NCBI GenBank assembly: GCA_000335715.1
Contig: AMYZ01000015.1
Span: 1-64,000, forward strand
Direction of reading: 5' to 3'
DNA from: a beta proteobacterium L13
GTDB lineage: Bacteria > Pseudomonadota > Gammaproteobacteria > Burkholderiales > Chromobacteriaceae
DNA: 64,000 nucleotides
Within the stretch, counting starts at the first letter, position 1; the number at the start of each line of letters is the position of its first letter. The position numbers were made by a program, and so were the translations under genes. Positions 11,147 through 20,133 of this stretch are shown one piece after another. The notes under the pieces are model-generated. The model made no database searches. It worked only from the letters and a program-made list of their open reading frames with translations, and was not told where the DNA came from.

Positions 11147-11938
11147 TCAGCATGCGGCCGGGCTGCGCAGGTGCCGAATATGTTCTGTAATCAAAAAGTA
11201 AGCGATGGAGCGCTCTGGCGGTATGGCAGGTAAGGCATCAATATCGAACCAGGCGGCGTCTTCTATCTCGCCTGCTTGCGGTGTGATGTCGCCACTGTGG
11301 TATTCCGCCACAAAAGCCAGCATCAGCGAGTGCGGGAAGGGCCACGATTGCGACGTGGCGTAGCGCAGATTGTGCAGGCGTACGCCGACTTCTTCGAAAG
11401 CCTCGCGGTGCACGCAGGCTTCCAGTGTTTCGCCAGGCTCGACAAAGCCGGCCAGCGCGCTGTACATACCGGGCGCAAAGTGGGGGCTGCGCGCCAGCAA
11501 TATTTCGCGGCCGCGGGTGATGAGCACCATCATGGCGGGGGAGAGGCGCGGGTAGTACACCTCGCCACATGCGGGACAATGCCGCCCTTGGTCGTGCAGG
11601 TGGGCTTGTAACGGACCGCCACAGGCGCCGCAGTAGCGATGTGTCTGGCAGAAGCGGCGTAGTTGGGCGGCGCGGGCCAGCAGGGCGCTGCACTCGGCGG
11701 GTAGTGTGTAAAGTGCCTGGCGCAGTGTGACTTTCTGCCAGTCTGCCGGAGCAGGGCCAATCAGCTCGGCGCTATACAGGTTGGCCGCATCGTTGTGGCC
11801 GATAAACTGCGGCGTGGTGTGCGGGCCGGGTGGTGCGTCAGGGAGCTGGTTTTGCTGCAGGTACAGGCTGTTGCCATCAAACAGGCACCAGAGAGTGGGC
11901 AAGTACGGGTGTGCTTGGGCGGGCAGGTGCAGGCTCAT
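11147..11938 (-). CDS. nudC: NADH pyrophosphatase / NAD-cap decapping Nudix hydrolase
   Basis: 263 residues, matching the family. A C4 zinc ribbon (CGACGG then CPACG, about residues 105-130) precedes the Nudix box GFVEPGETLEACVHREAFEEVGV. The NudC-specific signature SQSWPFPHSLML follows some 20 residues later. The enzyme cleaves NADH to NMNH and AMP and removes NAD caps from RNA. The ATG at 11938 lacks a clear ribosome site, but the residues upstream of it are low-complexity proline and arginine and unlikely to be coding. One GTTGGCCGCA copy lies at 11780-11789. Confidence 0.92.
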   Translation of the reverse strand: MSLHLPAQAHPYLPTLWCLFDGNSLYLQQNQLPDAPPGPHTTPQFIGHNDAANLYSAELIGPAPADWQKVTLRQALYTLPAECSALLARAAQLRRFCQTHRYCGACGGPLQAHLHDQGRHCPACGEVYYPRLSPAMMVLITRGREILLARSPHFAPGMYSALAGFVEPGETLEACVHREAFEEVGVRLHNLRYATSQSWPFPHSLMLAFVAEYHSGDITPQAGEIEDAAWFDIDALPAIPPERSIAYFLITEHIRHLRSPAAC

Positions 11939-12012
11939 GGGCGGCGGCGGGTGGGGTGCTGGGCTGGCTATTCTACGCCGCGTGATGACGGGTGCCCACT
12001 TGTTACGGTGCC

Positions 12013-12699
12013 TCAGGCCGCCATCGCCGGGGCTGGCTGTGGTTCCGGCATATTTTGCAGCAGGCGACCATCGGCAGTCAGCCGTATCAGCCAGTGCGCA
12101 TATTGCTGGCCGGGCTGGTTGTCCGGCAGTGCGCATACGATGGTTCTGCCGTGCAGCGCCAATGCGGCCAACTTGCGCAGTAGGGCTGCGCGGCTGGCGT
12201 GCGCCTGCAAATTGGCTGGGTCGTCCAGCAACAGTACCGGGGCATGGCTGGCCAGCTTTTGTGCCAGGCACGCCAGTTGGCGCTGCGTTGCTGTCAGCGT
12301 ACCCAGTTTTTGCTGAGCCAGGTCGCTCAGGCCTACGGTGAGCAGTGCCTGACTCACGGCTTCGTGATCGATTGCTTGTGGCCGCGCCAGCCAGTGTTGG
12401 CGGCTTCGGGCCTGCATGACGAAATCGCCCAGTCGCAGCCTGCTGTGGGTGGTGCTATCCGCGCCGAGTCGCGCGATGGTGCTTTGGCCTCTTGAAAGTG
12501 GCTGGCCAAATAGTTGGCCGCATACTTGCCCCTGCTGCCCGGCTAGCGTATCGAGCATGGCGCGGCGGCGATGACTATCCGGGCCGACAATCAGGGTGAG
12601 CCGGTTGGCTGGGATGCGCAAACCATGGCACTGTTGGTGGCAGCCGGGTGAGGGTGGGCAGGTGTGCAGTTGCTGTATGTCGTAGGCAAGCTCAAGCAT
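12013..12699 (-). CDS. Degenerate ABC-type ATPase-like protein
   Basis: 228 residues from the ATG at 12699 (GGAAAA upstream, modest). The layout is that of a FecE/HmuV-like ATP-binding subunit, but the nucleotide-binding motifs are damaged. The Walker A position reads VGPDSHRRRAMLDTLAG instead of GxxGxGK(S/T). The signature region reads LTATQRQLACLAQKLA in place of LSGGQ(Q/R)Q, and Walker B reads APVLLLDDPANLQ, with Asp-Asp instead of Asp-Glu. A linker to the H-loop follows (HGRTIVCALPDNQPG), without the usual His. It therefore probably binds ATP poorly or not at all. No permease gene is adjacent. Either a decaying gene that keeps its frame or a repurposed non-catalytic paralogue. Confidence 0.7.
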   Translation of the reverse strand: MLELAYDIQQLHTCPPSPGCHQQCHGLRIPANRLTLIVGPDSHRRRAMLDTLAGQQGQVCGQLFGQPLSRGQSTIARLGADSTTHSRLRLGDFVMQARSRQHWLARPQAIDHEAVSQALLTVGLSDLAQQKLGTLTATQRQLACLAQKLASHAPVLLLDDPANLQAHASRAALLRKLAALALHGRTIVCALPDNQPGQQYAHWLIRLTADGRLLQNMPEPQPAPAMAA

Positions 12700-12832
12700 G
12701 GTGTTTTCCGAAGCAAAGGAGTGCACAAGAGCAAGCCTGCAGGATGGCGGCGTGCGCATGTCTTTTTGATAATAAATCTCATTAACAAAAAAGACAATGC
12801 ACACTGCATCCGATTTGACTGGTGGTGCGCCT

Positions 12833-13864
12833 TTACAGTCGTGGCAATGTTTGCTGGCAGTGGCGTGCTTCATCCAGCAGGCGGCTAAACAGCTCGGCCA
12901 CACTTGGTACATCGTCAATCAGGCCCTGTACCTGGCCGATTAGCTGCACGCCTTTCTGGTGGTTGCCGTCTTCAATGGCCAGGCGGATGGATTCGGTGGC
13001 TGCGCCAAATTGCGCGAGCTGGCGCAGTGACTGTGGCTGCGTCAGCATGCCGCCTATGACCACCTTGGCTACCGGCATGCCGAGCTTGCGGCTGACGCCC
13101 ATCGCGCGCCAACCGGCGGCAAGCAGGCCTAATGGTTTGCGGGTGGCCTTGCGTGCGGTGGCAGAGTCCATTACCCGGCACCACAGGCCATCAAAATTCT
13201 TGGAATAAATGGTATCGCCTACGCCTCGCTCGCGGATCATGTCTTTTGTGCGCTGGTGCACCGGGCTTTCGCGGGTCATCGCCAGGCGTGTCCCCATGGC
13301 GATGCCGTCTGCGCCCAGTGCCAGTGCAGCAATCAGGCCGTTGCCGGTACCAAAGCCGCCGGCTGCAATAATGGGTAGCGACGATACCTTGCGGATGGCG
13401 GGTATCAGCACCAACGAGGTAACTTCACCACCGTGTGCGGCGGCTTCGTGCCCGGTCACCAGCAGGGCGTCGACACCGGCTTTCTCGGCCGAGATGGCGT
13501 GTTTTTCCGTGACGACTGTGGCAATGACCTTACCGCCGTACTCGCGTGCACGTTTGACGATCCAATCGCCTTTGCCCAGCGAAAAATTGATCACCGGCAC
13601 CTTTTCTTGCAGTGCGACTTCGGCGTTTTCTTTGGCGCCCGGCATCATCAAGGTGCAGCCAATGCCGAAGGGCTTGTCGGTCAGCTCGCGGATGCGGCGG
13701 ATGGCGGCGCGGGTTTGCTCGGCGTTCAGCGGGCCGGTGGCCAGTATGCCCAGGCCGCCTGCATTGCTGGTGGCCGCTACCAGCTCGGGCACGGCGATAT
13801 AGCTCATGCCGGGGCAAATCAGGGGGAGGGTAATGCCAAAAGTGTCGGTGAGGCGGGTCTGCAT
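12833..13864 (-). CDS. Nitronate monooxygenase / enoyl-ACP reductase II-like FMN enzyme
   Basis: 343 residues, a TIM-barrel flavoprotein of the 2-nitropropane dioxygenase family. LICPGMSYIAVPELVAATSNAGGLGIL at residues 15-41 is the typical start. LLVTGHEAAAHGGEV near 135-150 supplies the conserved EAGGH-like loop (here EAAAHGG), and IIAAGGFGTGNGLIAALALGADGIAMGTRL near 170-200 binds the FMN phosphate. Members oxidise nitronates or, in the FabK branch, reduce enoyl-ACP; the branch cannot be settled by eye. It is transcribed leftward, divergent from the small membrane gene at 13943. Confidence 0.85.
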   Translation of the reverse strand: MQTRLTDTFGITLPLICPGMSYIAVPELVAATSNAGGLGILATGPLNAEQTRAAIRRIRELTDKPFGIGCTLMMPGAKENAEVALQEKVPVINFSLGKGDWIVKRAREYGGKVIATVVTEKHAISAEKAGVDALLVTGHEAAAHGGEVTSLVLIPAIRKVSSLPIIAAGGFGTGNGLIAALALGADGIAMGTRLAMTRESPVHQRTKDMIRERGVGDTIYSKNFDGLWCRVMDSATARKATRKPLGLLAAGWRAMGVSRKLGMPVAKVVIGGMLTQPQSLRQLAQFGAATESIRLAIEDGNHQKGVQLIGQVQGLIDDVPSVAELFSRLLDEARHCQQTLPRL

Positions 13865-13942
13865 GGTAGGTCACTCTATTCTGTGCGGTGTGATGCGGTA
13901 TTCTTGTCAGAATTCCGATAATTTTTCAAACGGACGTTTGAT

Positions 13943-14119
13943 ATGTATCTCGTGCTGATTGGTTGGCTGTATGTGGTGCTGATGCTGGCGGTAGCGCAGG
14001 AGAGCGCGATTCGCAGCGGCATCATTGTGTTTTTCCTGGGTGTTTTGCCAACTTGGCTCATTTTGTGGATAGTGCGTCGTCGCCAGCTGCGCAAACAGAA
14101 TCCGGATGGTGATATCTGA
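13943..14119 (+). CDS. Small membrane protein, 58 residues, unknown
   Basis: An ATG at 13943, with a weak GGACG eight bases upstream, opens 58 codons to TGA at 14117-14119. Two hydrophobic segments are plain: YLVLIGWLYVVLMLAV (residues 2-17) and SGIIVFFLGVLPTWLILWIV (about 24-43). An RRRQLRKQN basic tail follows, so the C-terminus probably lies in the cytoplasm. The compact reading frame, the exact fit between divergent neighbours and the good membrane topology argue for a real gene. Function unknown. It sits immediately before the rpsB promoter. Confidence 0.65.
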   Translation: MYLVLIGWLYVVLMLAVAQESAIRSGIIVFFLGVLPTWLILWIVRRRQLRKQNPDGDI

Positions 14120-14124
14120 ATGGC

Positions 14125-14154
14125 TTGAAGGGTTTGGTTCGATAGTGCTAGAAT
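14125..14154 (+). promoter_or_regulatory. Probable rpsB-tsf promoter
   Basis: TTGAAG (14125-14130), 18-base spacer, TAGAAT (14149-14154) preceded by TGC, giving an extended minus-10. It is located about 110 bases before the rpsB start, leaving room for the structured leader. Confidence 0.6.
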
Positions 14155-14189
14155 TGCGAGTTCCCTCAATTTTTGGGGGATATCACGCA

Positions 14190-14234
14190 CATCCGTACCA
14201 AAGGGTGCCCGCTAGCGGGTTGTCTGTACGGATG
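14190..14234 (+). promoter_or_regulatory. Structured rpsB leader RNA (likely S2 autoregulatory site)
   Basis: CATCCGTAC (14190-14198) pairs with GTACGGATG (14226-14234) and encloses a second perfect hairpin, CCCGC-TA-GCGGG (14208-14219). The outer stem ends just before a GGAGG sequence, and the gene's own site TTTTGGAG lies further on. Structured rpsB leaders that bind S2 are known in proteobacteria; this one is assigned to that role by position and shape only. Confidence 0.6.
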
Positions 14235-14261
14235 GAGGCATAACCCTTTTGGAGATTCAGA

Positions 14262-14990
14262 ATGTCCACCAATGTGACCATGCGTCAAATGCTTGAGGCC
14301 GGCGTACACTTCGGCCACCAAACCCGCTTCTGGAACCCGAAGATGGCTCAGTACATCTTTGGCAGCCGCAACAAGATTCACATCATCAACCTGGAAAAAA
14401 CCCTGCCGCTGTTCGTGCAGGCTCAGGAATATGTGCGTCGTCTGACTGCCAACAAGGGTAACGTTCTGTTTGTGGGTACCAAGCGTCAGGCGCGTGAGAT
14501 CGTCCGCGAAGAAGCCACCCGTGCTGGTGCGCCGTTCGTGGATCACCGCTGGCTGGGCGGCATGCTGACCAACTACAAGACCGTGAAGCAGTCCATCAAA
14601 CGTCTTGAAGACAAGCGTGCTCAGCTCGAAGCTGGCGATCAGTCCGGTTTCAACAAGAAAGAACTGCTGGACCTGCAGCGCGACGTTGAAAAACTGGAGC
14701 GTTCGCTGGGCGGTATCAAGGATATGAAAGGTCTGCCGGACGCGATCTTCGTAATCGATACCGGCTACCAGAAAGGTGCTGTTGTTGAAGCCAAAAAGCT
14801 GGGTATCCCGGTAATTGGTGTTGTTGATACCAACAACTCGCCGGAAGGCATCGACTACGTTATCCCGGGTAACGATGACTCCAGCCGCGCTATCCGCCTG
14901 TACGCTCGCGGTATCGCCGATGCTGTTCTGGAAGGCCGCGCTCAGGCAATCCAGGAAATCATCGCTGCTGAACCGGCTGCTGCCGAGTAA
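14262..14990 (+). CDS. rpsB: 30S ribosomal protein S2
   Basis: 242 residues, normal length. The start [28 protein letters not shown] and the later [21 protein letters not shown] are invariant S2 signatures. It binds 16S rRNA late in small-subunit assembly and is needed to dock S1. The codon use is markedly biased, as in highly expressed genes. It is preceded by a promoter and a structured leader and followed by tsf, the usual pairing. Confidence 0.99.
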   Translation: MSTNVTMRQMLEAGVHFGHQTRFWNPKMAQYIFGSRNKIHIINLEKTLPLFVQAQEYVRRLTANKGNVLFVGTKRQAREIVREEATRAGAPFVDHRWLGGMLTNYKTVKQSIKRLEDKRAQLEAGDQSGFNKKELLDLQRDVEKLERSLGGIKDMKGLPDAIFVIDTGYQKGAVVEAKKLGIPVIGVVDTNNSPEGIDYVIPGNDDSSRAIRLYARGIADAVLEGRAQAIQEIIAAEPAAAE

Positions 14991-14994
14991 GCAG

Positions 14995-15019
14995 AAAAGG
15001 GGCGAAAGCCCCTTTTTTT
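14995..15019 (+). terminator. Hairpin with GAAA tetraloop and T run between rpsB and tsf
   Basis: AAAAGGGGC (14995-15003), loop GAAA, GCCCCTTTT (15008-15016) followed by more T. It is a full intrinsic terminator shape, so it probably attenuates read-through and lowers tsf relative to rpsB. Confidence 0.85.
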
Positions 15020-15063
15020 AGACCTCAGTTTCAACGTATCCGAATATATTCAAGGAGTTCACC

Positions 15064-15930
15064 ATGGCGGAAATCACCGCAAAGATGGTATCCGACCTGC
15101 GCAATGCGACCGGTCTGGGCATGATGGAGTGCAAAAAAGCACTGGTAGAAGCTGAAGGCGACCTGGCAAAAGCAGAAGAAATCCTGCGTATCAAGTCCGG
15201 TGCCAAAGCCTCCAAAATGGCTGGCCGTGTAGCCGCTGAAGGTATCATCGGTTCTTTCGTAGCTGGTGGCGTTGGCGCCCTGGTTGAAGTGAACTGCGAA
15301 ACCGACTTCGTTGCCAAAGATCCTACCTTCATCGCGCTGGCTACTGCTGCTGCTCAAGCTGTTGTAGAAGCCAATCCTGCCGATGTTGAAGCCCTGTCCG
15401 CTGTTGTGATCGACGGCCAGTCCGTAGAAGACATCCGCAAGGCAGCCATCGCCAAACTGGGCGAGAACATGACCATCCGCCGTTTCGTACGTTACGAAAC
15501 CGACGGTTCCATCGCTACCTACCTGCACGGCGCGAAGATCGGCGTAATCGTTGACTTCAAAGGCGACGAGCAAATCGGTAAAGATGTGGCCATGCACGTT
15601 GCTGCCTCCAAGCCTATCTGCGTATCCAAAGCCGAAGTGTCTGCCGACACCCTGGAACAAGAGCGCAAGATCTACACTGCACAGGCTGCCGAATCCGGCA
15701 AGCCGGCCGATATCGTTGCTAAAATGGTTGAAGGCCGCGTGAACAAGTTCCTGGCTGAAGTGACCCTGCTGGGTCAGCAGTTCGTCAAGAACCCTGACAT
15801 CACTGTAGAAAAACTGCTGGCCGAAAAAGGCGCTTCCGTAAAAGCATTCGCCATGTTTGTTGTTGGTGAAGGCATCGAGAAGAAAGTGGTTGACTACGCT
15901 GCAGAGGTTGCCGCTGCTGCCAAGCTCTGA
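15064..15930 (+). CDS. tsf: Elongation factor Ts
   Basis: 288 residues. The N-terminal signature [32 protein letters not shown] is the EF-Ts UBA-like domain, and [15 protein letters not shown] (about 80-94) contains the TDFV motif that inserts into EF-Tu. It catalyses GDP release from EF-Tu. AAGGAG lies eight bases before the ATG. It is separated from rpsB by an attenuating hairpin and ends at a strong terminator. Confidence 0.99.
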   Translation: MAEITAKMVSDLRNATGLGMMECKKALVEAEGDLAKAEEILRIKSGAKASKMAGRVAAEGIIGSFVAGGVGALVEVNCETDFVAKDPTFIALATAAAQAVVEANPADVEALSAVVIDGQSVEDIRKAAIAKLGENMTIRRFVRYETDGSIATYLHGAKIGVIVDFKGDEQIGKDVAMHVAASKPICVSKAEVSADTLEQERKIYTAQAAESGKPADIVAKMVEGRVNKFLAEVTLLGQQFVKNPDITVEKLLAEKGASVKAFAMFVVGEGIEKKVVDYAAEVAAAAKL

Positions 15931-15954
15931 TCGCTAGCTTAAGCTGATTGAATC

Positions 15955-15985
15955 AACGGCACCCTGCAAAACAGGGTGCCGTTTC
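15955..15985 (+). terminator. Rho-independent terminator of tsf
   Basis: Perfect 12-bp stem AACGGCACCCTG (15955-15966) with CAGGGTGCCGTT (15972-15983), five-base loop, short T tail. Confidence 0.8.
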
Positions 15986-16024
15986 GCAAATTAAAGAAAC
16001 CCCAACCGCATGCCAGAGGTAATC

Positions 16025-16744
16025 ATGAGCCAATCCCCCGCCTATAAACGCATTCTGCTGAAACTTTCCGGTGAAGCCCTGATGGGTGATGACAGCTACG
16101 GGATTAACCGCAACACAATCCAGCAGATCGTTGGCCAGATCAAAGAGGTCGTCGACCTGGGTGTGCAAGTAGGTATCGTGATTGGTGGCGGTAATATTTT
16201 CCGCGGCGTTGCGCCTGCAGCAGCCGGCATGGACCGTGCCACCGCAGACTACATGGGCATGATGGCCACCGTGATGAACGCGCTGGCACTGAAAGACGCC
16301 ATGACCAAAGCAGGCCTGATTGCCCGCGTGCAGTCGGCACTGACCATGCAGCAGATTGCCGAGCCGTATGTGCGCGGCAAGGCCATGCAGTACCTGGAAG
16401 AGGGCAAGGTTGTGATCTTTGCTGCAGGTACCGGCAACCCGTTCTTCACCACTGACACCGCAGCGGCGCTGCGTGGCATGGAAATGAACGTGGACATCAT
16501 GTTGAAAGCTACCAAGGTAGACGGCGTCTATACCGATGATCCGAAAAAGAACCCGGATGCCGTACGCTACCAGACCCTGACGTTTGACGAAGCCATCTCG
16601 CGCAACCTGAAAGTCATGGACGCGACAGCCTTTGCCCTGTGCCGTGACCAGCAGCTGAATATCAAGGTGTTCAGCATCTTCAAGCAAGGCGCACTGACCC
16701 GCGTGGTGCTTGGCGAAGACGAAGGCACGCTGGTACACTGCTGA
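16025..16744 (+). CDS. pyrH: Uridylate kinase
   Basis: 239 residues from the ATG at 16025, which follows AGAGGT; an in-frame ATG at 16010 has no ribosome site. The amino-acid kinase fold shows [15 protein letters not shown] at the N-terminus, [12 protein letters not shown] (glycine-rich loop) and [18 protein letters not shown] near 165-185, which binds nucleotide. It phosphorylates UMP to UDP. It sits between tsf and frr in the conserved bacterial order. Confidence 0.98.
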   Translation: MSQSPAYKRILLKLSGEALMGDDSYGINRNTIQQIVGQIKEVVDLGVQVGIVIGGGNIFRGVAPAAAGMDRATADYMGMMATVMNALALKDAMTKAGLIARVQSALTMQQIAEPYVRGKAMQYLEEGKVVIFAAGTGNPFFTTDTAAALRGMEMNVDIMLKATKVDGVYTDDPKKNPDAVRYQTLTFDEAISRNLKVMDATAFALCRDQQLNIKVFSIFKQGALTRVVLGEDEGTLVHC

Positions 16745-16762
16745 TTTTAACGAATCCTCATA

Positions 16763-16800
16763 GGCGGAAACGGCGCAGAGCCGCTTTCCGCCTTGTTTTT
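16763..16800 (+). terminator. Hairpin terminator between pyrH and frr
   Basis: GGCGGAAA (16763-16770) pairs with TTTCCGCC (16785-16792), with an inner CGGC/GCCG pairing, followed by TTGTTTTT. It is likely a partial terminator within the operon. Confidence 0.7.
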
Positions 16801-16822
16801 CAGAAAGACAACGGGAGTAATC

Positions 16823-17380
16823 ATGATCAATGACGTGAAGAAGTCGGCCGAGCACAAAATGCAAAAAACGCTCGAAACCTTCAAGACCGATCTGGCCAAA
16901 GTGCGCACCGGTCGCGCACACGCCGGCCTGTTGGACCACGTTATGGTGGACTACTACGGTAGCGATGTGCCTGTAAACCAGGTAGCTAACGTTACCAACA
17001 TCGATGCACGTACGCTGGGTGTCCAGGCTTGGGAAAAAAGCATGGTTGCCAAGATTGAAAAAGCCATCCGCGATAGCGACCTGGGCCTGAATCCATCCTC
17101 CATGGGTGAACTGATTCGCGTGCCGATGCCGGCATTGACCGAAGAGCGCCGCCGTGACCTGATCAAGGTGGTGCGTGCCGAAGCTGAAGGCGCGCGCGTG
17201 GCAGTACGTAACGTACGCCGTGACGCCAACAACGACTTCAAGAACCTGCTGAAAGATAAAGCCATCACCGAGGACGAAGAGCGCCGCGGCCAGGACGATA
17301 TCCAGAAGCTGACCGACAAATACATTGCCGAAGTCGATAAAGCGCTTGCTACCAAAGAAGCCGAACTGCTGGCCGTATAA
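16823..17380 (+). CDS. frr: Ribosome recycling factor
   Basis: 185 residues, the family length. [21 protein letters not shown] and [22 protein letters not shown] are typical, as is the all-helical C-terminus [21 protein letters not shown]. With EF-G it splits post-termination ribosomes. The ATG at 16823 follows GGGAG. Confidence 0.99.
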   Translation: MINDVKKSAEHKMQKTLETFKTDLAKVRTGRAHAGLLDHVMVDYYGSDVPVNQVANVTNIDARTLGVQAWEKSMVAKIEKAIRDSDLGLNPSSMGELIRVPMPALTEERRRDLIKVVRAEAEGARVAVRNVRRDANNDFKNLLKDKAITEDEERRGQDDIQKLTDKYIAEVDKALATKEAELLAV

Positions 17381-17390
17381 GGGGTAGCCC

Positions 17391-18140
17391 TTGTTTGCAA
17401 GTTCTACTCAAGATGTGCCCGAGGCACCTGCGGTGCCTCGGCATATCGCCATCATCATGGATGGCAACGGGCGCTGGGCCAAAAAGCGCTTTCTGCCCCG
17501 CGTCGCAGGGCACAAGCGCGGCTTGGATGCCGTGCGTGATACGGTAAAGACCTGCAGCGAGCTGGGTGTGGATTTCCTCACCCTGTTTGCGTTTTCTACC
17601 GAAAACTGGCGCCGTCCGGAAGATGAAGTCACCTTTCTGATGGAGCTGTTTTTTGTAGCATTGGAGCGGGAAGTGGAACGCCTGCATCGCAACAATATCC
17701 GTCTGAAAGTCATTGGTTCGCGCGAGCGCTTTTCCAGTGCCATCCTGGCGCGTATTGATGCGGCGGAGAGCCTGACTGCGGCCAACACCGGTTTGACGCT
17801 GACCATTGCCGCGGATTACGGCGGGCGCTGGGATGTCTTGCAAGCGGTAGCCCGTTTGCAGGCGCAAGGAGTGACGCAGATCGACGAAGCCGCACTGGCC
17901 GCCAATTTGTCTACTGCCTACGCGCCCGAGCCGGACCTGTTTATCCGCACCGGTGGCGAGCAGCGCATCAGCAACTTCCTGCTATGGCAGCTGGCGTATA
18001 GCGAGCTGTATTTTACCGACCTGCTGTGGCCCGATTTCGACCGCAAGGCGCTGGATGGCGCGCTGGCGTCTTTTCATGCGCGCGAACGCCGTTTTGGCCG
18101 CACCAGTGAACAGCTGCCCGAAGCGCAACGCCGAGGCTAA
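17391..18140 (+). CDS. uppS: Undecaprenyl diphosphate synthase
   Basis: 249 residues from a TTG start at 17391, preceded by AAGGGG; no ATG lies before the catalytic motif. HIAIIMDGNGRWAKKR (about 18-33) holds the catalytic Asp. FLTLFAFSTENWRRP and the C-terminal DLFIRTGGEQRISNFLLWQLAYSELYF are cis-prenyltransferase regions III and V. It makes the C55 lipid carrier for peptidoglycan and lipopolysaccharide. It lies 11 bases after frr and 3 before cdsA. Confidence 0.98.
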   Translation: MFASSTQDVPEAPAVPRHIAIIMDGNGRWAKKRFLPRVAGHKRGLDAVRDTVKTCSELGVDFLTLFAFSTENWRRPEDEVTFLMELFFVALEREVERLHRNNIRLKVIGSRERFSSAILARIDAAESLTAANTGLTLTIAADYGGRWDVLQAVARLQAQGVTQIDEAALAANLSTAYAPEPDLFIRTGGEQRISNFLLWQLAYSELYFTDLLWPDFDRKALDGALASFHARERRFGRTSEQLPEAQRRG

Positions 18141-18143
18141 TTC

Positions 18144-18947
18144 ATGCTGAAAACGCGTATTCTCACGGCGCTCGTCCTGCTTCCTTTGATGCTGGCGGCG
18201 CTGTTTTTCTTTCCTCCCCATGTCTGGGCCGCTTTTTCCTGGCTGATCATCGGCTTGGCGCTATGGGAATACAGCCGTATGGCGCGTATTGCCGGCCCGC
18301 TGCAATGGGGTTATCTGGCTGCCTGTACCGCGCTGGCAGCTGCGGCCTGGTGGGCGGCTTATATGCCAAGCGCGCTGGCAATGAGCGCTTCGCTGTTGGT
18401 GTGGCTGGTTTTGGCGCCAATGTGGTTGCGCAAACGCTGGCCTATCCCCACCGGGTTGCCGGCCATGCTTCTGGGTGTGTTACTGATGTTCCCTGCCTGG
18501 TTTGCTTTTCTGGCGTGGCATCCGGATAACTCTGCCATTAGCGGCAAGCAGCTGCTGGCTGTGATGGGCTTGGTGTGGGTGGCCGATGTGGCGGCGTATT
18601 TTGCCGGCAAAACCTTTGGCAAACACAAGCTGGCCCCGGCCATTAGCCCAGGTAAAAGCTGGGAAGGTGTCGCTGGTGCGGTCGTGGGTGTCGCTGCCTA
18701 CGTCTGGCTCGTTAATGATCTGGGCTGGCTCAACATTCCGCTGTCGCTGGTGGTACTGTTGCCGCTGGCCATGGGTCTGACTGCGGTGAGCGTGGTGGGC
18801 GATTTGCTGGAATCCTGGTTCAAGCGCAGTGCCGGCATCAAGGATAGCAGCAGCCTGCTGCCGGGCCACGGCGGGGTCTACGACCGTATCGACAGCCTGA
18901 TTGCCGTCCTGGCCGTATCGCACGCGTTGCGTTTGCTGCTTGCATGA
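18144..18947 (+). CDS. cdsA: Phosphatidate cytidylyltransferase
   Basis: 267 residues, strongly hydrophobic with about seven or eight membrane segments. The C-terminal signature is present as SVVGDLLESWFKRSAGIKDSSSLLPGHGGVYDRIDS, the CDP-DAG synthase motif with its metal-binding aspartates. It converts phosphatidic acid and CTP to CDP-diacylglycerol in the inner membrane. Confidence 0.97.
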   Translation: MLKTRILTALVLLPLMLAALFFFPPHVWAAFSWLIIGLALWEYSRMARIAGPLQWGYLAACTALAAAAWWAAYMPSALAMSASLLVWLVLAPMWLRKRWPIPTGLPAMLLGVLLMFPAWFAFLAWHPDNSAISGKQLLAVMGLVWVADVAAYFAGKTFGKHKLAPAISPGKSWEGVAGAVVGVAAYVWLVNDLGWLNIPLSLVVLLPLAMGLTAVSVVGDLLESWFKRSAGIKDSSSLLPGHGGVYDRIDSLIAVLAVSHALRLLLA

Positions 18948-18954
18948 GTACTGC

Positions 18955-20133
18955 ATGACTATTCAACTGATAACCATACTGGGTGCAACCGGTAGCATCG
19001 GCACCAACACGCTGGACGTGGTGGCCATGCACCCGCAGCGCTACCGTGTCTTTGCCCTGGCGGCGCACAGCCAGGCCGATAAACTGTTCGCCCAATGTTT
19101 GCAGCACAAGCCGCGCTACGCGGTGCTGATCGACCCGCAAGCGGCTTCGCGCCTGCGCAGTCTTCTTGCCGAGGCAGGTAGCGACACGCAGGTATTGCAA
19201 GGCGAAGCGGCGCTGACGGAGGTATCGACTGCCGGCGAGGTCGACATGGTGATGGCCGCTATTGTCGGCGCCGCTGGCTTGCGGCCAACCTTGGCCGCAG
19301 CAAGGGCAGGCAAGCGGATTTTGCTGGCGAATAAAGAATCGCTGGTGGTGGCTGGCGACCTGTTCATGCGCGCCGTGCGCGAGGGCGGTGCGGCGCTGCT
19401 GCCTGTCGATAGCGAGCACAATGCGCTATTCCAGGCGCTACCCGCCGGTTTCGATGGCGATCTTGCCGCGGCTGGCGTGGTGGAATTGATTCTGACTGCC
19501 TCGGGCGGGCCTTTCCGCCACCATACGCTGGAACAACTCCAGCACGTTACCGCTGACGATGCCTGCAAGCACCCGAACTGGGTGATGGGGCGCAAGATTT
19601 CGGTAGATTCCGCCAGCCTGATGAACAAGGGGCTGGAGGTGATCGAGGCGCACTGGCTGTTCAATACCCCGGCCGAGCAGATCAAGGTGGTAGTGCACCC
19701 GCAGAGTGTCATTCACTCCATGGTGCGCTACAACGATGGCAGCATTCTGGCGCAGCTGGGCTCGCCCGACATGCGCACGCCCATTGCTTACGCCATGGCC
19801 TGGCCGCAGCGGATCGCCGCGCCGGTACCGCCGCTGGATTTCCTGACCATGGGTGCGCTGACGTTTGAAGCCCCCGATCTGCAGCGTTTTCCTTGCCTGA
19901 AGCTGGCATTCGATTGCCTGCAGGCCGGTGGCGATGCATCGGCGGTGATGAATGCGGCCAACGAAGTGGCGGTGGCCAGCTTTCTGGCGGGGCGCATCGG
20001 CTTCCTGCAGATACCGCAGCTGATTGAGCGAGCCTTGTCATGCAGTGACTTGTCGCTCAGTAGTGATCTGGAAAGCCTGCTGGCCAAAGATGCCACCACG
20101 CGTGCGCTGGTGACTGGCTGGGTGCCGGCATGA
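18955..20133 (+). CDS. dxr: 1-deoxy-D-xylulose 5-phosphate reductoisomerase
   Basis: 392 residues. ITILGATGSIGTNTLDV at the N-terminus binds NADPH, and LANKESLVVAG, PVDSEHNALFQAL and NWVMGRKISVDSASLMNKGLEVIEAHWLF are the substrate and metal regions. It carries out the first committed step of the MEP isoprenoid route, feeding UppS upstream. A head-to-head pair of the repeated 10-mer (19280-19299) lies inside the coding sequence. The stop overlaps the rseP start. Confidence 0.98.
   Translation: MTIQLITILGATGSIGTNTLDVVAMHPQRYRVFALAAHSQADKLFAQCLQHKPRYAVLIDPQAASRLRSLLAEAGSDTQVLQGEAALTEVSTAGEVDMVMAAIVGAAGLRPTLAAARAGKRILLANKESLVVAGDLFMRAVREGGAALLPVDSEHNALFQALPAGFDGDLAAAGVVELILTASGGPFRHHTLEQLQHVTADDACKHPNWVMGRKISVDSASLMNKGLEVIEAHWLFNTPAEQIKVVVHPQSVIHSMVRYNDGSILAQLGSPDMRTPIAYAMAWPQRIAAPVPPLDFLTMGALTFEAPDLQRFPCLKLAFDCLQAGGDASAVMNAANEVAVASFLAGRIGFLQIPQLIERALSCSDLSLSSDLESLLAKDATTRALVTGWVPA
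19280..19299. repeat. Near-perfect palindrome of two inverted TTGGCCGCA copies inside dxr
   Basis: TGCGGCCAACCTTGGCCGCA: nine-base arms around a CC centre. It codes for part of dxr, so the pair is tolerated within a conserved enzyme. Confidence 0.8.
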
